Source of the DNA: Microbulbifer donghaiensis | GTDB lineage: Bacteria; Pseudomonadota; Gammaproteobacteria; Pseudomonadales; Cellvibrionaceae | Assembly: GCF_900129095.1 (NCBI RefSeq) | Contig: NZ_FQVA01000001.1 | Location: 1,935,615 to 1,999,614 of the forward strand | Reading direction: 5' to 3' | Length of the DNA: 64,000 nt | Shown here: positions 54,567-61,890 of the stretch, in pieces | How positions within the stretch are numbered: position 1 is the stretch's first letter | Layout: each line of letters opens with the position of its first letter | Program-made: the position numbers and the translations under genes | Notes under the pieces: generated by a model | Databases searched by the model: none | The model's input: only the letters and a program-made list of their open reading frames with translations | What the model was told of the DNA's origin: nothing

Positions 54567-55367
54567 CTATCCATTGGCCTTAATTTTTCTAGTGTGTGGC
54601 CCATGCTGCCGCAATGTGTTAACAATGCCCGGAAGGTAAATCAGGTTCAAAATATATCTCCTTACCAGTCGGCGCGGGTTGCTGATCATACGATAGAGCC
54701 ACTCGCAACTGATTGTTTGCATCCAGTCAGGCGCACGCTTCTCTTGCCCTGTCATAAATAGCAACGAGGCACCGACGCACAAGGCCACACCTCGGCACGG
54801 AGCCGTACCAATGCGATGGGCCAGAAGTTCCTGTTGCGGAGAGCCGACTGCAATAAATATATAGTCTGGATTCAGCGCGCAGGTGGCTCTGACAATCTCT
54901 TCAACCTCCTGCGGCTTCTTGATAAAGCCCATGGAGGGATTGATGTGCGAAATGTCGAGGTCACAGTACTGCTCCCGAAGCGCTTCGATCACCTTCCGGT
55001 CTCCGCCAATGATCAATATACGATCGGCCGGGCCAAGAAGCTGGTCAAACAGCCTGCAGGTCAGGGTACTTCCCGGAACGGCTTCCGGTACTGAAACTCC
55101 AATGACCGGCATAAGCAATTTCAGTACTCTGCTGTCGCAGAGCGAAAGACTGGATTGACGGTAGATTTCACGCAAGCTGGAGTCATCGCTACTAAGATAC
55201 AGGCGCTGCAGGTGATCTATGTTGGGGGTAATCACATAGTGATATTGCTTCGACTTTGCGAGACTCTGTATTTCCCGTATGGCCTCATCCATCTTAACGG
55301 CGTCGAATGGGCAAAGCGGTAAATCTATTCGCTGTGGCTGTTCCTGTGTCCCATATAATGTCTTCAT
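54567..55367 (-). CDS. WecG/TagA/CpsF family glycosyltransferase
   Basis: A 266-residue protein from ATG 55367, overlapping the stop of the preceding glycosyltransferase gene (ATGA). It contains the family motifs TPNIDHLQRL (usually TPN.D), IIGGDRKVIEAL, YIFIAVGSPQQELLAHR and GVALCVGASLLFMTGQEKRAPDWMQ (in part), all at family positions. Members add a ManNAc(A)-like sugar to lipid-linked precursors. The C-terminal basic helices bind the membrane. Confidence 0.92.
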   Translation of the reverse strand: MKTLYGTQEQPQRIDLPLCPFDAVKMDEAIREIQSLAKSKQYHYVITPNIDHLQRLYLSSDDSSLREIYRQSSLSLCDSRVLKLLMPVIGVSVPEAVPGSTLTCRLFDQLLGPADRILIIGGDRKVIEALREQYCDLDISHINPSMGFIKKPQEVEEIVRATCALNPDYIFIAVGSPQQELLAHRIGTAPCRGVALCVGASLLFMTGQEKRAPDWMQTISCEWLYRMISNPRRLVRRYILNLIYLPGIVNTLRQHGPHTRKIKANG

Positions 55368-56551
55368 TTTCTCGCCGTCCTAACCCATTCGCGTTGTCTC
55401 TTGGTGATGAATCGCGTATAGAGCGCGAGTTTTGTCGCGGGATGGAGTGCCGCCCGACTCAACTCGGACGGACTGATAAGGTCTCTGGCACAAAGCATCC
55501 AGGCGACGGAAATGGCACTTGCCAGAGTGGCGCACGATAAGAGTGCAAGGTAGACTGGCGCTGTTTGGGACAAGAAAACGCCAGCCGCAAAGCCGATGGC
55601 TGTGTAGACAAAGTTTAGGATTACCAGCAGGCTGATCGGCGGCACAGAAAGATCCAGTGCCATCGCGAATAGGCGGCGATCGAATTTTCTTATCGACCTG
55701 ACGATCAAGGCCGGCACCCGGCTGAATATGATTTGCAGATGTCCATGCTCCCAGCGTTCTCGCTGAGATTGCATTCCGCCTTTCGACTTGGGAAATTGGC
55801 TGACGACGCATATATCCGCGCAGAAGTTTGGATAGGCGGAAATTGTCGCCAGGTTTATGCCCATCTCGATGTCTTCGACCAGGTTAGATGAAGCGAGATT
55901 TACCGAGCTGATCATTTCCCAGGGAAACGCCATGCCGCTTCCAGCGAGCTGGCAGGGAAGATCTAGATTTTTCAGGCCCAAAGGTCGCAGATAGTTCTTA
56001 AGCCGCCAGGCGAAGTGTCTTATTCGTTCTGAAAGGCTCTCACCGCCGAAGACACGCATGCCACTATACGCCTGTACAGGCATTCGTTGCTTTAGCGCCA
56101 ATCCGGCAAGATCAGCAGGTGTACCTGTGGAGAACGCACTATCTGCGTCTAATATGATGACGACTTCCGGGGGAGCGCTTTGAAGTATCTGCAAGCCAAA
56201 ATCCAGCGCGTATCCCTTCCCCAGCTTCGTATTGTCATGTCGCTCGGCGACACTCGCGCCGCACCTTCGCGCCAGCTGGGCGGTGTCGTCAGTGCAATTA
56301 TCCGCGACCACTAATATACGGCCTTTTGCGGTCATTAATCGCTTCAACGCGGTAATTGCTTTTACGATGGTCGGGGATTCGTCGTGCGCGGGTATTAGCA
56401 CGACATAGGAGCTCAATTTTTCCGGGCGGGGGATCTTACAGTTGCGACTTTTCAGTTCATCGCGGGCAGACAAAATTTCTGCCAGCAAGATTAGACTCCA
56501 CAGCAGTAGGACAGCACCGGGAATCAGAAGGAACAGAAACAGCTCATCCAT
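55364..56551 (-). CDS. Membrane glycosyltransferase, GT2 family
   Basis: A 395-residue protein from ATG 56551. One N-terminal membrane segment, GT2 catalytic domain (VVLIPAHDESPTIVKAI, the DXD motif in IILDADS, the acceptor motif around SSNLVEDIEMG and the QRERWEHGH motif), and three C-terminal segments. This is the cellulose-synthase-like processive or polyprenol type. The QxxRW-like motif is QRERW. Confidence 0.9.
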   Translation of the reverse strand: MDELFLFLLIPGAVLLLWSLILLAEILSARDELKSRNCKIPRPEKLSSYVVLIPAHDESPTIVKAITALKRLMTAKGRILVVADNCTDDTAQLARRCGASVAERHDNTKLGKGYALDFGLQILQSAPPEVVIILDADSAFSTGTPADLAGLALKQRMPVQAYSGMRVFGGESLSERIRHFAWRLKNYLRPLGLKNLDLPCQLAGSGMAFPWEMISSVNLASSNLVEDIEMGINLATISAYPNFCADICVVSQFPKSKGGMQSQRERWEHGHLQIIFSRVPALIVRSIRKFDRRLFAMALDLSVPPISLLVILNFVYTAIGFAAGVFLSQTAPVYLALLSCATLASAISVAWMLCARDLISPSELSRAALHPATKLALYTRFITKRQREWVRTARK

Positions 56552-57084
56552 GAGACATCTTCTACTGACGCCAATTTTGTAGTCATCAATGGCGTCGTTT
56601 ATCTTTAACTTATCTATCTATCTTGATTGCATCACTGACTACAGTGAAGGTCATCAAGCGTGGTATGCAGGTGCACTGCTTTGCGACAGACACGAAATTT
56701 AAGATAGGAGATTCACGGAATTCTGCCGTACTTCTTGGCGACAGTTTTCTTCATTTCTTGCAAAAAAGATTTTTTGACTGCATGCGACAATTTATCGGCT
56801 TTGAGACAAGCCGCACTGCAGTAACAATATTTTTTTAATTATGAATCGTTCACTAGCAAAGAATTGCAACATCGAACGGGCGGCACGACCAGTAGCGGGC
56901 TAAGGACCTTCAACGCTGAAACACAGCAGACACTCATTCACTGTTGAACACTTATTCGGTACTGAAATTGCGGTGCAATTTTTATGAATACGAAAAATAC
57001 AGCGATTAATTTTAGTAAATCGACATAGAATGGAGAGACGGCGAGAACGGCAATACAAGTTGGTAATAAATATTTAGCGGGTGG
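56552..57084. other. 533-base AT-rich gap in the exopolysaccharide locus
   Basis: No supported gene. Its composition is more AT-rich than anywhere else nearby. Likely holds the promoter of the 56551-54567 unit. Confidence 0.4.
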
Positions 57085-58089
57085 TTATTTATATTCGATC
57101 AGGCGGAATTCCTTCTTCCGCAAAATCGTTCGATAGAAGTCGATAACACCGACAAATTGTGCAAACTTCCCGATAACGATGTAGCTGCTGTTGATCGCGG
57201 CCAGCTTTTTGCTCAAACGTGATCTTCGCACACCATTGACATAAACCTTGATCCACAAAGGGACATACAGAAGCAATACTGACGTCGCTGCGACCACACT
57301 AAAGGGAAATAGTAGAAGCGACGTGAGTGGCAGAAGGGCGCCCCAGAATATGACGCTCGCCAGACTTCGCTGTTTGAAAGCACCAAGCGTTTCGCGATGC
57401 ACATAGTGACTGTGGGCATAGGAGTGACCGCATCGCCGTGCGCGCTGCAGGAGCTGAGAGATCTTGCTGATATCCGATTCATGCACCGCCATCGGCTGGT
57501 CGATTCTGATGATTTTCCATCGACTCGATCTGAGGCGGTGACACAGCTCCGGCTCTTCCCCGGCAATCATGGATTCGTTAAACATGCCAACGGTTTGTAG
57601 CGCAGCAATACGGCCAAAAAATATGCCGCCACAGGCGTCTATTTCACCGGTATTTCCGCTCCACTCTATTTCACAGAGCTTACTGAATATCGTGCTATCG
57701 GCATCTTTCTCCTGAAGGTGGCCACAGACAATGGCGGCCTCGTCATGGGACTTCATGAACTCATGGGCTTCGCTCAACCATTTTTCCTCCAGCGTGCAAT
57801 CCCCATCGAGGAACTGCACAAATCGAGTTGCTGGCGCAATTCTTCTCAGCACTTCAAGCCCTTCATTGCGGGCTCGCGCAGCGGAAAAGGGACGCACGGG
57901 GTCGAGCTGAAGTACCTGGCTACAGTAGCATTTGGCCAGCTCCACACTGCCATCAATGGATCCCGAATCCACGTATATTGTCGGATAGCCACGCCCGTGG
58001 ACGGAGATAAGGCTCCGCCGCAGCCGCTCTCCTTCATTGCGGCCGATGACAACGATCCCGATGTCCGGCATGGTATTTTTATCGCTCAT
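57085..58089 (-). CDS. Glycosyltransferase, GT2 family, with C-terminal membrane segments
   Basis: A 334-residue protein from ATG 58089. DIGIVVIGRNEGERLRRSL is a GT2 start; the metal motif is FLDGDC near residue 95, and the acceptor region has EEPELCHRLR. Two hydrophobic segments lie around 245-280. It adds a sugar to the lipid-linked precursor. First gene of the locus on the minus strand. Confidence 0.88.
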   Translation of the reverse strand: MSDKNTMPDIGIVVIGRNEGERLRRSLISVHGRGYPTIYVDSGSIDGSVELAKCYCSQVLQLDPVRPFSAARARNEGLEVLRRIAPATRFVQFLDGDCTLEEKWLSEAHEFMKSHDEAAIVCGHLQEKDADSTIFSKLCEIEWSGNTGEIDACGGIFFGRIAALQTVGMFNESMIAGEEPELCHRLRSSRWKIIRIDQPMAVHESDISKISQLLQRARRCGHSYAHSHYVHRETLGAFKQRSLASVIFWGALLPLTSLLLFPFSVVAATSVLLLYVPLWIKVYVNGVRRSRLSKKLAAINSSYIVIGKFAQFVGVIDFYRTILRKKEFRLIEYK

Positions 58090-58500
58090 TGAAAATCAGT
58101 TTTCTGCAAGGGTTATGCCGATTGTTACTGAACTGAAGGATGCGTTTTTGTGTAGTGATTTTTCGCGAGCCGGCTTTCGCAACCTGACGAAACGTTGCAA
58201 AGTGAGCATTAGCTTAGCTCACCGTGGCGGTTATCAACGAAGACCCTGCCAATGGAGGAGGATCTGTGCGCTTATTTCTGTAGCCACGCCGTAGGACAGC
58301 GAGAGGCGGCGACCTTACTCCCGAAGAAGATCAAGCAGGCACTCTGAATCAATCTCCAGCGATTGGCCGGAAGTACCGAGGTGTTCCCAAAAAGATAAGG
58401 AAAGAGATGAATGCAGAAAGGCGGGAATTTTTTGGGCACCGGGATTACTGGCCGATGCCCGCGGGGAGCGACGGTACGGCACCGCAGCCCCCCTCAACAA
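58090..58500. other. 411-base gap between the exopolysaccharide locus and the redox operon
   Basis: No supported gene. Contains the promoter of the 57085-58089 gene and the end of the operon on its right; I see no clear terminator. Confidence 0.4.
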
Positions 58501-59709
58501 TTACAGCCACACAGACCAGAACAGACGGATAACATTGGCGCCGAAACTATAGGCGGGTTCGTCGCCCGGTGCTATATCGCTGCCGTCACCATGCACCGTA
58601 ACGTCGCGGAAGTTGTCGTAGTCAAACATCATATGGTCCCAATGTAAGTTGAGCGTATTTTTACGCTCAAACAGGGACCAGCGCTCCGGTAGCAGGTAAC
58701 TGACGCCGATACCAAAGGAGACGTTACTGAAATCACTCAGTTCCTTGTCCCGCGCCCTAAAGCTGGTGGCATTCAGATACGGGAACAGGTCACTGTAAAA
58801 GTCAGCGCCACGCTGCTGGTAGAAGCGCAGCTTGCCCTCAAGAATCCACTGGTCTTTCTCGGCCAACGGGTGGGTATACCTGAATTCGATATTATTGGCG
58901 CGAATACCCCAGCTGTCGGCGTAGTAGCGATACTCACCTTTTACGGCTGCCCGGTATGGCAATCGATATTTTGCGCGCAGTGCTATCGCATCGCTGTTGC
59001 GGGTGGTGGGGTAGAGCTCCGGCTGATAGCTGAAACCCGCGCCCGAGGCGGGATCGAGATAACGGACACTACGATAGGGGTTGTTGAGAAAACCCTCATC
59101 GGCGACCGTTTCCACGCTCAATTCGGCGATTAGTTTTTGTGTCAGTATCTGGTTCCAGCTCAGCGCATAGCGCCGGTGCTCTGCCTGCGCAGAAAAGTTG
59201 TCATCGCCGTTGCGGTAGACATCATCGTTGCCGTAGCTGACGCGCAGCCCCAGGGTACTGAGGTCGCCAAAGAAACCCTGGCTGATACCAAAGGAGACTG
59301 TCTCCGCCTGGTAGTCATTCTCCGAGCTGTTGGTGTAGCCGAGACTGAGGGTCGCTTTGTCCACCAGATAGTCAGCGCCGAGCGAGTACTCATCGCGCTG
59401 CTCGGAATAGCGGCTGGCCGTCGCCTCGACATCGATGGAGGCGCCGGAAATCATGTCCACGTAATAGTTCGCAGACAGCGACAGCGAGCTGCCGATATTC
59501 TTGCGCACCAGTAGCGAAGGACCGTCAATGGTGACGCCGCCGCCGCTGTAGGAGTGGTACATGCTATCGGCGCGTTCTTCCGGCAGCACCGCAGCGCTGG
59601 CAGTGAGCGGAAAAAGCAGCCAAACGCACGCCAGACATATAACAGAGGTGAGGATTTTGTAGGATGGGCAAAGCGAAGTGTGCCCATCAATACCGAAACT
59701 GATGGGCAC
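58501..59709 (-). CDS. DUF3570 outer-membrane beta-barrel protein; start codon inside a REP
   Basis: A 402-residue protein if read from GTG 59709, which has AAGGAG nine bases upstream; both lie in the REP at 59658-59737. The frame is open further up to 59835 but overlaps the DUF4266 gene. A hydrophobic signal (LTSVICLACVWLLFPLTASA) starts only after 20 residues encoded by REP, so the native start seems to have been displaced. The mature chain (VLPEERADSMYHSYSGGGVT, then barrel strands to the end RLFWSVWL) matches DUF3570. Family members are found with DUF4266 lipoproteins and TlpA proteins; function unknown, supposed outer-membrane part of a redox system. Confidence 0.82.
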   Translation of the reverse strand: MPISFGIDGHTSLCPSYKILTSVICLACVWLLFPLTASAAVLPEERADSMYHSYSGGGVTIDGPSLLVRKNIGSSLSLSANYYVDMISGASIDVEATASRYSEQRDEYSLGADYLVDKATLSLGYTNSSENDYQAETVSFGISQGFFGDLSTLGLRVSYGNDDVYRNGDDNFSAQAEHRRYALSWNQILTQKLIAELSVETVADEGFLNNPYRSVRYLDPASGAGFSYQPELYPTTRNSDAIALRAKYRLPYRAAVKGEYRYYADSWGIRANNIEFRYTHPLAEKDQWILEGKLRFYQQRGADFYSDLFPYLNATSFRARDKELSDFSNVSFGIGVSYLLPERWSLFERKNTLNLHWDHMMFDYDNFRDVTVHGDGSDIAPGDEPAYSFGANVIRLFWSVWL

Positions 59710-59737
59710 GTCGCTGAGCTCCTTTGCCCATCCTACA
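59658..59737. repeat. REP palindrome at the DUF3570 gene start
   Basis: Left arm GTAGGATGGGCAAAGCGAAG..., right arm its imperfect inverse ending TTTGCCCATCCTACA, 80 bp in all. Same family as 27859-27926. Confidence 0.85.
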
Positions 59738-59764
59738 ATTGGGACTCGGCGCTCCCGGCAAAGA

Positions 59765-59983
59765 TTAGTTACAGCCACAACCGCCCCCGCTGCCGCCTTC
59801 CGCGCCGCGAGCCGCCTCGCGCGCTTCGTACACATGGTTCATATAGCGGGCCGCCACCGGGTGCTGCTCGAAACTCATGATCGGGTCGGCGAGATACTGC
59901 CGCTCATAGGGGGCGACCCAGGGCGTCGCCGTGCAGCCGCTAACGAAGGCTGCGGCACAGATAAGAAAAAACGCGCGGGCCAT
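59765..59983 (-). CDS. DUF4266 lipoprotein with Gly/Cys tail
   Basis: A 72-residue protein from ATG 59983. The lipobox is VSGC, followed by the DUF4266 core (WVAPYERQYLADPIMSF and RYMNHVYEAREAA) and the tail GGSGGGCGCN, whose CxC pair is typical of the family and may carry metal or a covalent modification. It lies 4 bases after the TlpA gene. Family members accompany DUF3570, TlpA-type thioredoxins and often ApbE flavin transferase; none of the last is in this window. Confidence 0.88.
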   Translation of the reverse strand: MARAFFLICAAAFVSGCTATPWVAPYERQYLADPIMSFEQHPVAARYMNHVYEAREAARGAEGGSGGGCGCN

Positions 59984-59987
59984 AGGC

Positions 59988-60464
59988 TTACTCCCGGATC
60001 AGCTCCTTGATGATTTTCTTGTAGGCGGCCTCGTCGCCGTCGCGATAGCCGCGATGGATTTGGCGTACATTGCCGTCGCGATCGATAAAGACCGAGCTTG
60101 GCATGGCGTCGATACCGTACAATTTGCTGACGTTGCCGGCACTGTCGAACAATATGGGGAAATCCACCGGGATCTTGCCCAGCATTTTCTCCGCATCGGC
60201 GCGCTCGGCATCGACATTTACGCCCCAGACCTGGAAGCCGGCGGCGGCGTAGCGGGCGTTCAACTCGTCGAGCAGCGGCATTTCCTTGCGACAGGGCCCG
60301 CACCAGGAAGCCCAGAAGTTCAGCATGATCACGTCGCCGCGCTGCTCCGCCAGTCGCAGGTTGTCGCCTTTGTTGGACGCGAGGGTGAAATCCGCCGAGG
60401 GTTCCGCGGCAGAGGCCAGGTGGGCGGAGACAATCAGAGCCAGGGCGGCTAACAGTCGAAACAT
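59988..60464 (-). CDS. Exported TlpA/ResA-type thioredoxin
   Basis: A 158-residue periplasmic protein from ATG 60464. Signal peptide ends SA near residue 19; thioredoxin fold with the redox motif CGPC in NFWASWCGPCRKEMPLLDEL and cis-Pro in MPSSVFID. It would reduce disulfides, for example the cysteines of c-heme proteins or of the DUF4266 tail. The upstream partner with two CxxCH motifs in the same operon fits. Confidence 0.92.
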   Translation of the reverse strand: MFRLLAALALIVSAHLASAAEPSADFTLASNKGDNLRLAEQRGDVIMLNFWASWCGPCRKEMPLLDELNARYAAAGFQVWGVNVDAERADAEKMLGKIPVDFPILFDSAGNVSKLYGIDAMPSSVFIDRDGNVRQIHRGYRDGDEAAYKKIIKELIRE

Positions 60465-60487
60465 CGCAATCAGTCCTTATTGTCGAT

Positions 60488-61141
60488 TTAGAAAAAGAAC
60501 GAAACGCCGAGCTGCGCAGACAGGTTGTGAGTGGTCTGCGCCTCGCCAAAAATCTCGTGCTCGAAAATGTGGTCGCGAAAATCCAGCCGCACCGCCAGCC
60601 AGTCGTTGGCCAGTACGCGGGCGCCGGCGCCGACGTTGTAGGTAAAGTGCTCCTCGTCGGCAAAAGAGGTATTGCCGACACCGCCGATCAGATACAGGCT
60701 GCTGTTCAGGGCCCAGTCGCCGAAGACAAAATACTCCCCGGGAAACAGGTTCCACGCCAGCGACAGGTTGTAGAAGCTGAGCTTGCGCTGCTCGTCGGTC
60801 AACAGTGGCGCGGAGCCACTCAGGCGCTCAAAACTGGACTCGCCCAGCTCGGTCTCGCCGTAGGCGGCTTCCATAAAGACATCTTCATTGATGTGATAGG
60901 CCAGCGCGGCGCCATACAGTGCATTGGAGCCGAAGTCCTCCACATTGATGACGCCAGCGAAGGTGCTGAACTCGATGTTTTCACTGTCGATCTGCGACTC
61001 GCGGATCTCGCGGCGCTCCAGGTCCGGAGAAATGATATCGCCTAATACATCATCACCATCCTGCGCGACGACGGCGGGAGTGGCGGCCAGCGCGGCTACT
61101 GTCGCCGCGGCTACAGATAAACGTCGAAACCAAGTTTCCAC
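60488..61141 (-). CDS. Outer-membrane beta-barrel protein (small OmpA-like barrel)
   Basis: A 217-residue protein from ATG 61141. Signal ends VVAQ (residue 27). A charged segment (DIISPDLERREIRESQIDSE) leads into eight or so beta strands ending in the terminal Phe of GVSFFF. Recalls the outer membrane beta-barrel domain family TIGR04565. Overlaps the SH3 protein gene by 31 bases. Confidence 0.82.
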   Translation of the reverse strand: METWFRRLSVAAATVAALAATPAVVAQDGDDVLGDIISPDLERREIRESQIDSENIEFSTFAGVINVEDFGSNALYGAALAYHINEDVFMEAAYGETELGESSFERLSGSAPLLTDEQRKLSFYNLSLAWNLFPGEYFVFGDWALNSSLYLIGGVGNTSFADEEHFTYNVGAGARVLANDWLAVRLDFRDHIFEHEIFGEAQTTHNLSAQLGVSFFF

Positions 61142-61887
61142 TCGACTATCTCCTGATTGTTTTCCCGCGAAGTGAGCAGGTAGTGATTGGCATACTCCGC
61201 TCTGAGGGCAAAGCGGCGGGACAGATAGGTTTTCACCCCCACACCGGTCAACATGGCGGTATCGCGACGATCACTGGTGGCGACAATCGTGGCATTGGGC
61301 GAAGTCAGATTGATACCGGTGCCGAGCATAAAGTAGGGCGTCAGCCGCCAGTGGGGATAGGGCTGGTGGAGCACCGCCAGCTGGTAGGTCTGGCTATCGG
61401 AAAAGTCGCCCACGGCCTGGGTTGCGCGCAGCTCGACGGACAGGTTGCGGGTAAAGCGGTAACCGAGCGTTGCGCCCATGGAGTTGGCGCCAGCGAAGTC
61501 GCCGTAGGAAAAGCCCAGGTGAAAGTGCTGTGACTCCACGTCGCTGAAATCCGGCAGTGGCACCCGCACCAGTTCGCCATCTTCGCCATAGATTTCATTC
61601 AGGTCGGCGACGCGTACCCAACCGCTCTTGTCTCTGTGCGCGGCCACCTTGACCCAGTCGGTGCGGCGTTTCAGCAGCCACAACTGTTCCCCGTATTCGG
61701 CGACATGAAAGATCGGATAGCCGCGGCCGGGCCCGGTGTAGATATTCACGAAGGGACTGCCGACCGTCACCAGCTCGGCGCCTTCGGGCACTTCCTCCGG
61801 CGCCGCCAGGGATCGAGCCGAAACGCCGCTGCACATCAGTAACAGTGCAATGCAGAAAACAGAAAAGCGGGAACAAACGCGCAACAT
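61111..61887 (-). CDS. SH3-domain plus outer-membrane barrel protein
   Basis: A 258-residue protein from ATG 61887. Signal peptide ends SARS near residue 27. Residues about 35-100 are a bacterial SH3 domain (VNIYTGPGRGYPIFHVAEYG, then WVKVAAHRDKSGWVRVADL), and the rest are barrel strands ending FDVYL. SH3 domains of this kind bind peptidoglycan or protein partners on the periplasmic side. Starts 3 bases after the stop of the heme protein gene. Confidence 0.82.
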   Translation of the reverse strand: MLRVCSRFSVFCIALLLMCSGVSARSLAAPEEVPEGAELVTVGSPFVNIYTGPGRGYPIFHVAEYGEQLWLLKRRTDWVKVAAHRDKSGWVRVADLNEIYGEDGELVRVPLPDFSDVESQHFHLGFSYGDFAGANSMGATLGYRFTRNLSVELRATQAVGDFSDSQTYQLAVLHQPYPHWRLTPYFMLGTGINLTSPNATIVATSDRRDTAMLTGVGVKTYLSRRFALRAEYANHYLLTSRENNQEIVEWKLGFDVYL

Positions 61888-61890
61888 GAA

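Noticed and set aside
59709..59835. Use of the far upstream ATG of the DUF3570 frame
   Set aside because: It would overlap the DUF4266 gene by 71 bases and give 40 charged residues ahead of the signal peptide; GTG 59709 with AAGGAG is better.
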